64,000 nucleotides of DNA from positions 186,001-250,000 of the forward strand of contig NZ_AUMK01000003.1 in the NCBI RefSeq assembly GCF_000430645.1, in the 5' to 3' direction. This DNA is from Aquimarina latercula DSM 2041. GTDB lineage: Bacteria > Bacteroidota > Bacteroidia > Flavobacteriales > Flavobacteriaceae. Shown here in pieces: positions 18,479-27,819 of the stretch. The notes under the pieces are model-generated. The model saw nothing but the letters and a program-made list of their open reading frames with translations, ran no database searches and was not told where the DNA came from. The position numbers were made by a program, and so were the translations under genes. Each line of letters opens with the position of its first letter. Within the stretch, counting starts at the first letter, position 1.

Positions 18479-20185
18479 ATGCCTACTTTAAAATTTAAGG
18501 ATTTTCCAAATATTTTTAAAACGATTACTCCGCTTAGTATCGTAAGACCAAAGGTTACTAAAGCATATTTTGCAGAAGCTACTATTGAAGAAATTGAAGT
18601 GGAAAGCGAATCTGGTGAACAAGATAATGAAATATATACGGTAGAATCTGGTGATACATTAAGTAAAATAGCTAATAAGAAGGGTACAACAGTTGCAGCT
18701 ATTATAGAAAGTGATGAAACGATTACTACTGCGAATCAAAACAGCCTTAACATAGGACAAGAAATTACGCTACCAATACTTATAGCAGCAAAGGAAAAGA
18801 AAAAGAAAATAACTTTTAAAAAAGTTGATGAGGGTAATATTGGAAAAGAAATCTATGTAATAGTAGAGACTGAATTGTTGCAAGGTAAAACCATGGCTAT
18901 TAATGTTCGTCAAGGCAAGGAAAAGGGAATTGAAGAACAGGATGAGAATATAATGCTTAAGGATGATCAGGATAATTATCATACTATGGTGAAGACAACT
19001 ATCGGTGGTATGTGCGAGACTGATTATTTAAATAAAGATGATTTTGCCGATCAAGCTATTTTTAAAATAGCTATTGATAGTAGTGATGAAGAAAAAAAAG
19101 ATGGTTGGATTAAATCTTTGAATGATGTTACTGATAAGAAAACCTTGTTATACATTTTAGCCGATGCACATACTTTAGAGGGTCAAACGGAATTAAATAT
19201 TCAATATCTCGGAGATACTGAAGAAGGAGAAATAAGAGGAGAAAAAATTACGAACAGATGGTTAGATACGGATGGACAATGGTTTGAATTGAAAGGTGGA
19301 CCGAAATTTCCGATTACTCCTGAGCAATTATTGGAAATATTTCCTGAATCTAAGAAGACGCGTAGGGAAGAAGTTGCTAAAGCTATTAATAAATATAGTG
19401 ATGAATTTGAGATTCATAATCTAGATAGAATGTCTCATTTCTTAGGGCAAATAGGTGCTGAAACAGGTCAGTTAAAAGCTTTAGAAGAAAATTATGGTTA
19501 TTCAGCGAAAAATATTTATAACACTTTTCTTAGGAAAGTTTTAATATCGCACCCAACAAAATCTGATAAATACACGTTTAAATATCATGATTTAATTGAA
19601 GGATATGATGCTACATTAGAATGTGAGTATACTAATCCTTCTACTTCTTATCAAAAAAAGTATGGTCATAAAAGAGATGTTGATGATCCTATCGAAGTAA
19701 CAAGAGTTCTTTTAAATGGCAAATATGTAGCTTCTTGGAATTATACAGAATTCAATGCGTTATATACTGTGAAATCTTCTTATACTCAAAGCAAAACACT
19801 TTTTGACTATGTATATGGATGTAGAATGGATAATGGGAAAAAATCTACCGAAGATGGTTCAGATTATTTTGGCGTAGGTTTTATACATTTAACAGGCAAG
19901 GATAAGTATAAGGCTTTAGATGATAAATGGAAAGAATTATATCCCGATGATACCAAAGATTTTATGGGAGATGATATTTCTCTTCTGAAAACAGATGTCG
20001 AAGTTGCTATTAAAGCTTCAATGATTATATGGACTCATGTACAAAATGGCACTAACAGTAAGGCTGATCAAGGTAACAGCAATGCGACTATAACTTCTGT
20101 TACTCTTGATGTAAATGGTGGAGATAATGGATTGGCTGATAGAAAGAAGTATACTAAAAAAGCTTATGAAGTTTTAGATAAATAA
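18479..20185 (+). CDS. LysM plus GH19-like peptidoglycan hydrolase (predicted T6SS effector)
   Basis: A 568-aa protein without a signal peptide. Residues about 52-97 (YTVESGDTLSKIANKKGTT to ITLPI) form a LysM domain. Residues about 105-280 are a beta-rich unknown domain. The C-terminal 270 residues look like a GH19 chitinase/lysozyme: HFLGQIGAETGQ with Glu328, EENYGYSAKNIYNTF with Glu336/Glu337, and GVGFIHLTGKDKY typical of the family. GH19-like enzymes cleave chitin or peptidoglycan; with a LysM and an adjacent TssD, peptidoglycan is the likely target. The lack of a Sec signal fits delivery through the T6SS tube. Lipoprotein genes follow and may supply immunity. Confidence 0.8.
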   Translation: MPTLKFKDFPNIFKTITPLSIVRPKVTKAYFAEATIEEIEVESESGEQDNEIYTVESGDTLSKIANKKGTTVAAIIESDETITTANQNSLNIGQEITLPILIAAKEKKKKITFKKVDEGNIGKEIYVIVETELLQGKTMAINVRQGKEKGIEEQDENIMLKDDQDNYHTMVKTTIGGMCETDYLNKDDFADQAIFKIAIDSSDEEKKDGWIKSLNDVTDKKTLLYILADAHTLEGQTELNIQYLGDTEEGEIRGEKITNRWLDTDGQWFELKGGPKFPITPEQLLEIFPESKKTRREEVAKAINKYSDEFEIHNLDRMSHFLGQIGAETGQLKALEENYGYSAKNIYNTFLRKVLISHPTKSDKYTFKYHDLIEGYDATLECEYTNPSTSYQKKYGHKRDVDDPIEVTRVLLNGKYVASWNYTEFNALYTVKSSYTQSKTLFDYVYGCRMDNGKKSTEDGSDYFGVGFIHLTGKDKYKALDDKWKELYPDDTKDFMGDDISLLKTDVEVAIKASMIIWTHVQNGTNSKADQGNSNATITSVTLDVNGGDNGLADRKKYTKKAYEVLDK

Positions 20186-20192
20186 AAATTAG

Positions 20193-21050
20193 ATGAAAAA
20201 TATAATTTATTTAGTAACTATTCTTTTTTTCTTATCATTAAGTTTATTCTCTTGTAAAAATAATGGTAATAAAAAAATAGAGATTGAAGAATCTTTGAAC
20301 GAAGTTTCAAGTGAGGTCATTGATCAATTAGATCAAAAAGAATCGAAACATTCTGTTCAGGATTTTCAAGGAATTTGGGAGAGTTTTTCTGAATACTTGG
20401 AGCACCAATCAGAATTTAAGGATTACAATCAGAATAAGTACTATAAAATAGTTAATGTAAATGAAGTATTAGATATAACTATTAGTCGTACAGATAATAA
20501 TTTAATACTTGATGAAGGTTATTTTGGTTTTTCGAATGCATATGATTCAAAAACATCATTAAGCGAAGATGTATTGATAAATAGTTTAAAAGAATCAGGA
20601 AAGTTATTAATTAAATTTAAAAAAGGGTTAAAAGCTTATAGTACTAAGGATATAGAAATTAGTACTAATTTTAATAGGTATTTTGATGTAGCTGAAATTT
20701 TAGATGATGATTTCGATTATGGCGATAAAAAAGAAAAAGTTAGTTTTAGACTAGTATCATCAGTACCACAAGAAATTTTTAACCAACTTAAAAATAGATC
20801 TAAAATTGACAAGGTCAATTACATAAAAGAATATAGAATTAAGAAACAATCGAAAAAAATCAAAGTAATAGTTAACAAAACCTTTTTCCATACAGAAATG
20901 TCATCAGTATCAAAAAGGAAAGCTTTTTTGGTTAAAGGGGATATTGCATATCTTGAAGAGATAAAGGATGATTGGGTAAAAGTATATTACGACGGCACTA
21001 TAGTTTCAGGGGGATATTTAAAACGATCGGATATAGAGATTTTAGAATGA
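20193..21050 (+). CDS. Lipoprotein with C-terminal SH3-like domain (candidate immunity protein)
   Basis: A 285-aa predicted lipoprotein with the lipobox LFSC (about Cys21) and an Asn/Lys/Glu linker. The middle region is unassigned. The last 65 residues (KVIVNKTFFHTEMSSVSKRK to YLKRSDIEIL) match a bacterial SH3-type fold with the usual KGD-x-AYLEEIKDDWVKVYYDG strand order. It starts 7 bp after the effector gene. Because the effector should act on peptidoglycan, a lipid-anchored periplasmic protein right behind it is the best candidate for cognate immunity (inference). SH3b domains often bind peptidoglycan. Confidence 0.65.
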   Translation: MKNIIYLVTILFFLSLSLFSCKNNGNKKIEIEESLNEVSSEVIDQLDQKESKHSVQDFQGIWESFSEYLEHQSEFKDYNQNKYYKIVNVNEVLDITISRTDNNLILDEGYFGFSNAYDSKTSLSEDVLINSLKESGKLLIKFKKGLKAYSTKDIEISTNFNRYFDVAEILDDDFDYGDKKEKVSFRLVSSVPQEIFNQLKNRSKIDKVNYIKEYRIKKQSKKIKVIVNKTFFHTEMSSVSKRKAFLVKGDIAYLEEIKDDWVKVYYDGTIVSGGYLKRSDIEILE

Positions 21051-21603
21051 AGCAAAGCAGTAATTATTTATTATTGTAACGATTTTGTTTATTATTATTT
21101 CTCCATCAATACTTAGTTGTCAAGAGAAATATGAAGAAGAAGTAATTTTTTTAGGTGAATATAATGATCAAAATGAACTAAAAGTTTTTAAGGAAGATTC
21201 CATAGTTTTTGTTCATAAAGACTCTCTTTCACAAATAGATCAATTAAAACCGGAGGAATTAGTTAAAATTTTGGATTCTAGTAAATTATATTTTATTGGT
21301 GAAGGAAATGGGCCATATTGGCAATTTAAAATAAACTCATCTAAGCTTTTATTTAAAAAATTTGATTCTGTAAGAGAAGAAAGTTTTGAATGTGAATTTT
21401 ATTATGATCAACAATCAGGTTTCAATTTGATGTTTAAATCTAACAATAATAAAGCTTTTGGTTTAATTCGAAGAGTTGATTATAAGTTAGAACCAGACAA
21501 ATCTTGCTCTTTAGGACTGTCTGATAACTATTTAGTTTATGAAGCTTTTGTTACGGTTAATGGTAATATGTATAAAGGATGCGCAAGTATTGGTAAGAAT
21601 TAG
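21047..21603 (+). pseudogene. Small lipoprotein with frameshifted or non-ATG start
   Basis: The main frame runs to the stop at 21601-21603 and encodes about 170 aa beginning with a hydrophobic stretch and the lipobox ILSC (QEKYEEEV after it). This frame has no ATG; the first usable start is TTG at 21085, giving a very short signal peptide. An ATG at 21047, overlapping the previous stop, encodes MKQSSN in the neighbouring frame and hits a stop at 21077. A one-base shift near 21060-21075 would join it to the frame carrying LFIIVTILFII and give a normal signal sequence. This is either a recent frameshift, a sequencing error or a rare start. The body is intact and its function is unknown. Confidence 0.55.
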
Positions 21604-21638
21604 GTGTATCTTAATCTTAGTTTTTCTAAATTCTAAAT

Positions 21639-22442
21639 ATGAAATATTTAATTTATATAATATCAATTACGTTTTTTGTCTCTTGTAATTCGCAAACAAA
21701 TAAAACAGAAAATTCAAAGACTAAAATAATTATTCTTAAAGACTCTTTGTTTATAAATCAATCTTATGCAGTTTTTGAAGAATTGAAAATTGATAATAAA
21801 AGTAGTGAAGTAATCAATAAACTTCAAAAAGAAGTCCAAAGCGTATCAGTAAATGGTGAATTGAAATCTAATGATCCTCAAAAACGATTAGAAATAAAGA
21901 AAAAACTTTTTTCGGATTGCTTTAAAAAAGATCAGATTAACGAGTGTGTATATTCCCCTGAAGGATACAAAATACAGAGTGAAAATAAAGGTATTGTTAC
22001 AATTAAATATAGTTACAATCAGTTTAGTAGTTATGATCAATTTTTTAAGTATTTGACATTAGATCTTCAAAAAAATAAGCTTCTTGATTATGATGTTGTA
22101 TTTGTAAACCCCGACACCATTTTGAAATCTTTCAATGATGATTACACTAAATATTTTCAAGATATTTTGGATGATTTAGATTTAACTAAGGATGAGGATC
22201 AAGAAGAATTTGATATTATTGAAAGTCACTTAGAACAACGTAGACCATTTGAATTAAAAGATTTAAATAATTATGAATTTGTTTTTAAGAATAATCAAAT
22301 AGAAATAATAAGATTTCACTACAATGGAATGACTGGTGTATATAAGTCAATAATTCCAAACGGTTATATAGACTATAATTTTTTAATGATTTCAGATAAT
22401 ATATCTAATGATATTAAAACAAGATTCAAGGTTGAAAAATAG
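21639..22442 (+). CDS. Unknown lipoprotein
   Basis: A 267-aa predicted lipoprotein with a signal peptide ending VSC (Cys16) followed by NSQTNKT. The body is rich in Lys, Asp and aromatic residues without a recognised domain; the segment ECVYSPEGYKIQSENKG and repeated YDQF/YLTLDL strands suggest a beta-rich fold. It lies third behind the T6SS effector on the same strand and overlaps the start of the next gene by 35 bp, so translation may be coupled. It is a candidate additional immunity protein or an unlinked envelope protein. Confidence 0.65.
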   Translation: MKYLIYIISITFFVSCNSQTNKTENSKTKIIILKDSLFINQSYAVFEELKIDNKSSEVINKLQKEVQSVSVNGELKSNDPQKRLEIKKKLFSDCFKKDQINECVYSPEGYKIQSENKGIVTIKYSYNQFSSYDQFFKYLTLDLQKNKLLDYDVVFVNPDTILKSFNDDYTKYFQDILDDLDLTKDEDQEEFDIIESHLEQRRPFELKDLNNYEFVFKNNQIEIIRFHYNGMTGVYKSIIPNGYIDYNFLMISDNISNDIKTRFKVEK

Positions 22443-23586
22443 ATTTTTCCTTATTTCTATAGTACTCATTCTATTAATTTCCTGTAATACAACACAAGAA
22501 AATAAAGTAACTACCAAGGTAGAAAACGCAGTAGAAAGCATTCCAGAAAAAGTAGAAGCTGCTGTAGAAAGAGCGGAGGAGCCACCTTCGCAAGATATAG
22601 AAGAAACTATAGAAGAAGAATCAGAAGCTTTTACGCCTTCACCATTTATAGCCAAAATTTTAGAACAACTTGGAGTTCAACCCATACAAGTGTATGAACA
22701 ATTTGTTGTACAGAAAGTAATGCCTTATGATGAGACCAGTACTATAGTAGTGATTCCTACAGTAGCTAGCCAAGAGTACGATTGGGACGTTTTTACATTA
22801 AACAGTTATATTTTGGTGGTAGATTCGGAGACGGCGGAGATCAAGCAACAATTTTATGAAAAAGAAAGTTGGTATTCTGATGCTATTCGTATCGATGAGA
22901 TATCCATTGACACAGCCAATTATAAGGTTGCCGATGGAAAGCGAGCTTTTGGAATTACACTTTCTTATATAGGAGCATCTAAACCGAATCCTTATAATTC
23001 AATCACCATTTCTCTTTTTATTCAGGAAGAGAGTGTTTTGGTACGCGTATTAGATGCTTTCGAAATAAACTCTTACTGGGGAGAATGGGATATGCGATGC
23101 ACAGGAGAATTTACGAGTGTAGGTAAGGTCCTGATTATGGACCATAATCAAAACAATGGTTTTTATGATATTAAAGTGAATGTGGAAACTACAACCATGG
23201 AAACTTTTGAGAAAGGAGAAGATGATTGTGATGAAAAAGAATCTACTCAAAAATCAAAACAATTGCTCCGATATTACGGAAGTTATCAGTTGTATCAAAA
23301 AGTATACACATTAGAAACAGAATCTTCTTGTGGATTAGAAATCAAGCTAGAAGGAAATCAATATTATCTAAAAACCAGTAAACGAGAACATAAGGGAATA
23401 TTCTTAATAAAAGATGGATATATTACTTTCCAAGGATTATTAATTGATAACTCCAAAAAAGAAGTACAAGGCAGTTATGATGGAGATGAAATCGTAATAC
23501 AGAACTACGGAAATGCAATGAATCCGTTTACTGTATTTGGAGAATGCGCTGATCAGAAATATCTTCATTTGGTAAATAAGGAATAA
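22408..23586 (+). CDS. Unknown lipoprotein
   Basis: A 392-aa protein starting at an ATG inside the preceding gene. Residues 10-26 (KNRFFLISIVLILLISC) form a signal peptide and lipobox; a Glu/Ala-rich linker of about 45 residues follows. The remaining region contains two beta-rich parts, the second (YYGSYQLYQKVYTLETESSCGLEIKLEGNQYYL region to the end) resembling a small lipocalin-like barrel. No family assignment. It is the fourth lipoprotein in the run behind the T6SS effector. Confidence 0.65.
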   Translation: MILKQDSRLKNRFFLISIVLILLISCNTTQENKVTTKVENAVESIPEKVEAAVERAEEPPSQDIEETIEEESEAFTPSPFIAKILEQLGVQPIQVYEQFVVQKVMPYDETSTIVVIPTVASQEYDWDVFTLNSYILVVDSETAEIKQQFYEKESWYSDAIRIDEISIDTANYKVADGKRAFGITLSYIGASKPNPYNSITISLFIQEESVLVRVLDAFEINSYWGEWDMRCTGEFTSVGKVLIMDHNQNNGFYDIKVNVETTTMETFEKGEDDCDEKESTQKSKQLLRYYGSYQLYQKVYTLETESSCGLEIKLEGNQYYLKTSKREHKGIFLIKDGYITFQGLLIDNSKKEVQGSYDGDEIVIQNYGNAMNPFTVFGECADQKYLHLVNKE

Positions 23587-23895
23587 TCTTCGTTGCCCTA
23601 CTTAGGTAAATATAATTTTATCAAATTAAAAATAGGTTAGGTATCCTTATGTTATTGCTGGCAGGTCTAAGCTATCCTCAGAATAGCAATTATACAATAT
23701 TAGTGTAAGAATTTGGTCTTCAGAATAACATCCAAACGGATAAAGAAAACACATCATATTCGCAAAAAGTCTTTTATTAGTAATAACTTTCGGGGAAATT
23801 TGCTAGTGTAAAATGGAAAACAGTGGTTTTCAGGGGTGGTTTTATCTTATAGAATTGTTTCCTTTGATATAAAGAACCTATAATACCCCCAAAGT
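23587..23895. promoter_or_regulatory. Intergenic stretch with TTTTCAGGGG element
   Basis: A 309-bp spacer. No intact gene is seen. At 23827-23836 the word TTTTCAGGGG precedes GTGGTTTT, about 60 bp before the next start; the same word recurs upstream of 24409, 49564 and near 14147. It may be part of a shared promoter or operator. Confidence 0.35.
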
Positions 23896-24243
23896 ATGAA
23901 AAAATCAAGGCTCAAAGAATATGTAGTACCCTATAAAACTTTAAAAACTCAATTTGTTTCACCTTATAACAAAAAAGAAGTTTTACTAGAAGTACGTATG
24001 CATAAAAAGATGATACACAAAGGTTTTGGTGAAAAAACACTAAAACAGCCAATCATTACGTTTCATACTACCACAGATCAGACAGAGATCCCTAAAAGGT
24101 ATTGGACAGAACAAATGATAAAAGCAGTGGATGCCTACGCTAAAGAATATCCTGTAATTGATATCAGAAAAACACATTCTATAGCTAGTAAGATGATTTC
24201 TTCTATTTCTAGAGTATGGTTGGTATTGATTCCTATTCATTGA
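23896..24243 (+). pseudogene. Truncated paralog of the membrane protein at 24409
   Basis: A 115-aa frame whose residues 1-105 align with the N-terminus of the next protein: both share a YxTLK-QF-SPY start, EV--EVR-HKK--, TTTD-TEI-K--W--QM--A---YAK-YP and a KT-S--- linker before a membrane segment. This copy stops just inside the hydrophobic region (WLVLIPIH) and lacks the periplasmic part of the full-length paralog. It is either a decayed duplicate or a free-standing cytoplasmic version. Function of the family is unknown. Confidence 0.55.
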
Positions 24244-24408
24244 TTTTTTATTCTGTTAATGAGATTACATAAAATCAACAATTAATATTATATTTCTCAT
24301 GCATTACATAAAACAAAGAAATCTTCCCTAATTAAACGGTGGTTTTCAGGGTTGATTTTGATCTGAATCCGTGGTTATTTTGAGATGTACAAACTAACAA
24401 CGCACATT

Positions 24409-25149
24409 ATGCCTATTCTTACTATCAGTGAGCATTTAGAACATTATCAAACACTCAAGAGCCAATTTATATCCCCATATACTAATATGGAAGTGATGAT
24501 GGAAGTTCGCTTGCATAAAAAGGTTATAAATACAGGCTTGGTTCAAAACATCCAGAAGAAACCCGTAATTGCTTTTTATACAACTACAGATCGAACCGAG
24601 ATTTCTAAAAAAAAGTGGACGCAGCAAATGAAAAAAGCAGCTGCGGATTATGCTAAACAATATCCAATTGTCGATGCAGGAAAAACATATTCAACATTTG
24701 GTAAAATTATATTCTCTACTACTATTATTGGAGTCATTGGTGCGTTAGCACTGGTTTTTTACTTATTTATGTTTAGTAATCCACAAGCAAAAATGAATAT
24801 AGAAGAGTTTGTGTCTTTACCTAATAAAGGAGATAAATACTATGGATTTATTAATCAGACTTTAGATGAAAAGAAGACGCCTTTTTTAGCTCATGGTTGG
24901 ATTAAAGTAATAGCTGTAAATCCTATAGATAGCACCTGTACGTATGTTACGGGTGAAGAAGTAGGAGCGCTTACCTTTGAAACCTTAGAAGCAGATCATA
25001 GTAATTTTTCTAATACACAAATAAAAGGAAAATTTAAAGCAGATAAGCGAGCTCAAAAAATCTCACTTATATCAGCAGACAAGCGTTGGAGATTCGAATC
25101 CCAAGTGATCAGTAATAAAACAAAGAATTATAAAATCACAGCAGAGTAA
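24409..25149 (+). CDS. Unknown single-pass membrane protein
   Basis: A 246-aa protein: an N-terminal cytoplasmic-looking domain (1-105), one transmembrane helix (about 108-130, IIFSTTIIGVIGALALVFYL) and a C-terminal domain of about 115 residues (MNIEEFVSLPNKGDKYYGFI onward) that is beta-rich. The start at 24409 is chosen because it aligns exactly with the start of the truncated paralog at 23896; an ATG at 24385 is also in frame. It is followed 7 bp later by a DUF1266 gene, so they form an operon. Family not recognised. Confidence 0.65.
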   Translation: MPILTISEHLEHYQTLKSQFISPYTNMEVMMEVRLHKKVINTGLVQNIQKKPVIAFYTTTDRTEISKKKWTQQMKKAAADYAKQYPIVDAGKTYSTFGKIIFSTTIIGVIGALALVFYLFMFSNPQAKMNIEEFVSLPNKGDKYYGFINQTLDEKKTPFLAHGWIKVIAVNPIDSTCTYVTGEEVGALTFETLEADHSNFSNTQIKGKFKADKRAQKISLISADKRWRFESQVISNKTKNYKITAE

Positions 25150-25156
25150 GCAGCTT

Positions 25157-26272
25157 ATGGAAATATTACAAAACACACCATTAAGTCGCATAAATCCACC
25201 AAAAAACAATACTTTTTTACAAGCATATCAAAACTTAGAGCAGAATGCCAAAGTTGGGTTATCGATCTTAGGAACCGCAACGTTGTTTTTTATGTTGGTA
25301 ATAGGAATGGGATTGTACGAAGTTTTTGGGAATCCTTCTAATGGAAATGGGATGCCTTTAAATTCTTTAATAGAACCTCAGTTTCTCACTATAGTTATTG
25401 GTGTAATTATCTCCTTATTTTTTATAGTTTCTTTTCTAAATAAGCAACGAAAATTAGCAATAAAAGAACAGCAAACCTATTATAAGCTTGGGAATGTAGT
25501 TCCATTGAATATAGACCAAAAAAAAGCAATTAGACTCAATTTAGTACATATGTTTTATGGCGGAGGTTGGTCAGAAACTTTAGAAGTTTTTCCGTGTAAT
25601 ATTCGGTTAGGAGAACAAAAATTTAAGCCGCAGACATTTGATATACAGTATGATATCTTATACCAACAATATCTTAATGAAGATTGGGGAGTACTTAATA
25701 AAGAACAATATCATGAGATGATAGCTCGCTTATTTGATGGGATGCACTCTAAGTGGTTTGCGCAGGATATTGCTTCGGACTCCGCAAATGATATGATTAA
25801 TCAAATCTCTGGACTTACCAAAGTAGATCCTATGTATATAGAAAAATGTGGTGTAGTAATTAATGATAAGCCTAAGAAGTTGATTTGGGGATTTGATTTG
25901 TTTAGAGTTATACCGATGAGTCGATGGGCATTTATGGCAGGTTATATTACGGAAGACGAAGCTTGGAAAAATATACTAAAAGCATCGGAGCTTATTTATT
26001 ATCTATTTGATAGTCATGAAGATTATTATGACAATTATCGGGTAGGACATGCTTTTTGGAGTAATAATTTTGAAGCTTGCACGGATCGATTACAGAAATG
26101 GACCTATTTTAAAGAAAAATGTGATTGGCCCGCAAATAATTTAGCTTGGACACAACCGGAATCTGTAAGGCTACCAGAAAATATGAAGACCAATTTCGAA
26201 ACACATCTTTCGGAGGTAAACAACCAACAGAAAACCACTATCGGGTTTCGCAAAACAGAGGAAAGTGAGTAG
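25157..26272 (+). CDS. DUF1266 domain membrane protein
   Basis: A 371-aa protein with two N-terminal transmembrane helices (about 36-54 and 74-92) and a cytoplasmic C-terminal region. The latter holds the DUF1266 signature: LIWGFDLFRVIPMSRWAFM, AGYITEDEAWKNI and a late HAFWSNN motif. DUF1266 proteins are of unknown function and appear in variable genomic regions. It starts 7 bp after the membrane protein at 24409 and probably shares its transcript. Confidence 0.78.
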   Translation: MEILQNTPLSRINPPKNNTFLQAYQNLEQNAKVGLSILGTATLFFMLVIGMGLYEVFGNPSNGNGMPLNSLIEPQFLTIVIGVIISLFFIVSFLNKQRKLAIKEQQTYYKLGNVVPLNIDQKKAIRLNLVHMFYGGGWSETLEVFPCNIRLGEQKFKPQTFDIQYDILYQQYLNEDWGVLNKEQYHEMIARLFDGMHSKWFAQDIASDSANDMINQISGLTKVDPMYIEKCGVVINDKPKKLIWGFDLFRVIPMSRWAFMAGYITEDEAWKNILKASELIYYLFDSHEDYYDNYRVGHAFWSNNFEACTDRLQKWTYFKEKCDWPANNLAWTQPESVRLPENMKTNFETHLSEVNNQQKTTIGFRKTEESE

Positions 26273-26428
26273 TATGGATTAGGACAATGTGGATAATGAA
26301 TATACTGGATTTAGACCACACTTAGTTCTTTTATAAGTAAACTCTGAGCTGTTAACTTAGCTTATCTAATTAGTAGCCAAAAGGGAAGGAGTGCCATAGT
26401 AGTACATTAACATCAGATTATATATAAA

Positions 26429-27595
26429 ATGTCAGATATAGGGAAAAAAGCATTTCAGGTTTTAGTAATCATAACTTGTATTATGGTACTATTTACAAGT
26501 TTTATAGTATTAAAATCAAGATATGACGATAAAAAGGAAGCTAGAGATATTACATATAAAGCGAAAAAAGATGTTATTAAGGATTTTGACTATGAGTATG
26601 CTAAACTAAAGTATTTGGCAAGAGATTGGAGCACTTTGTATGCGAAAATAACCACAGCGCATAACAGAGATACTATAGAACATTCCAAGTATACAGTGTC
26701 AGAGTTTCCTAGGAAACACAATGATATAATACGATTTTGGGATCGATTTGAAGAAGATGTTTATATCCAACATTATACAACAAACGAAACGTATCTATCA
26801 AAAATATATACAGTAGGGGATACTTTACGAAAAGTTGCTAAACCATATGCTACGCAAAGTAAAATATCGGAGTATTTAGAATTACTTAATATGGCCTATG
26901 GGGATATCCTAAATCACACTTCTAAGACAGACAGTGTTTTTATGTATTCATCAAGAGGTAACCCGAAATTTTCAACCTATTTTTATTATCTGGATAAAAT
27001 TGATCGAGCATACTATGAACTATTATCCGAGCATTATCCAACAGCGCTACATAATCTAATTTATGGCACTAAGGAATTCGAAAAAGACGCTGTTCGTAGT
27101 TTGATATATAGACAAACACAGGAGTTAAATACGAATTATAGGTACTATCCAAAGAATCCAGAAATAAAAAAGTTCGAAAAACATATGAAGGCATATTTAG
27201 ATGTCGAAACAGATTCTCTAAATACCTATATTCTTAAAAAGAATAACAATAAGTTGTTGTTATTAGTAAAAACTTTGCAATTTAAAGAAGACGACAACTT
27301 AGCATCAAAAAAAGCGTATCTCGATGCATTAATAGATGGTTTTACTCTGATTAGAGGTAAACATACAGAGGAAATATATATTTATCTAGAATTTTTTAAT
27401 GCAGAAACTTTTTATATTGATACTTGGATAAAAACACCCAATGAAGCATATTTTAAGGTAGATAGTCAAGATAATATCCCAAGTATATTATCAGAATTCT
27501 ACGAAGTGGATGCATATCAATATTATATCAAAGGGTCTTTTCCGCTATTAGATGTCTGGTATCCTAAAGTAGATAAACCTAAATCTTCATTATAA
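26429..27595 (+). CDS. Unknown membrane-anchored protein
   Basis: A 388-aa protein with one N-terminal transmembrane helix (about residues 8-28, FQVLVIITCIMVLFTSFIVL) and a long periplasmic or cytoplasmic helical region rich in Tyr, Lys and Asp. No known motif is apparent. It lies 156 bp after the DUF1266 gene and upstream of a GC-rich repeat cluster. A signal-anchor protein is the best description. Confidence 0.55.
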   Translation: MSDIGKKAFQVLVIITCIMVLFTSFIVLKSRYDDKKEARDITYKAKKDVIKDFDYEYAKLKYLARDWSTLYAKITTAHNRDTIEHSKYTVSEFPRKHNDIIRFWDRFEEDVYIQHYTTNETYLSKIYTVGDTLRKVAKPYATQSKISEYLELLNMAYGDILNHTSKTDSVFMYSSRGNPKFSTYFYYLDKIDRAYYELLSEHYPTALHNLIYGTKEFEKDAVRSLIYRQTQELNTNYRYYPKNPEIKKFEKHMKAYLDVETDSLNTYILKKNNNKLLLLVKTLQFKEDDNLASKKAYLDALIDGFTLIRGKHTEEIYIYLEFFNAETFYIDTWIKTPNEAYFKVDSQDNIPSILSEFYEVDAYQYYIKGSFPLLDVWYPKVDKPKSSL

Positions 27596-27632
27596 TTTTG
27601 TACTCTAGCTATTCTCGAATCCTTAACTATTT

Positions 27633-27754
27633 TCGATCCCTGAGGCTCTCGAAGGGTGATTCTAGTTGAACCGGGTTTCGAGTGCCTCAACCCTCGGGGA
27701 TGAGAATACTCCCGAACCCTGAGGTTACTCGAAGGGTGAAGTGCCGAAGGGTGA
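27633..27754. repeat. GC-rich palindromic repeat cluster R1
   Basis: A cluster of short units related to CCCTGAGGCTCTCGAAGGG and its complement, strikingly GC-rich in an AT-rich region. Three or more units are visible: near 27638, an inverted partner near 27672, and further ones near 27716 and 27740. It lies just upstream of the GIY-YIG gene. Confidence 0.85.
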
Positions 27755-27819
27755 ATTCGTAAGGTAACAATTGCTTTGCTACTGACACATAGTAATATGA
27801 ATACTTTACTATCATAAGG

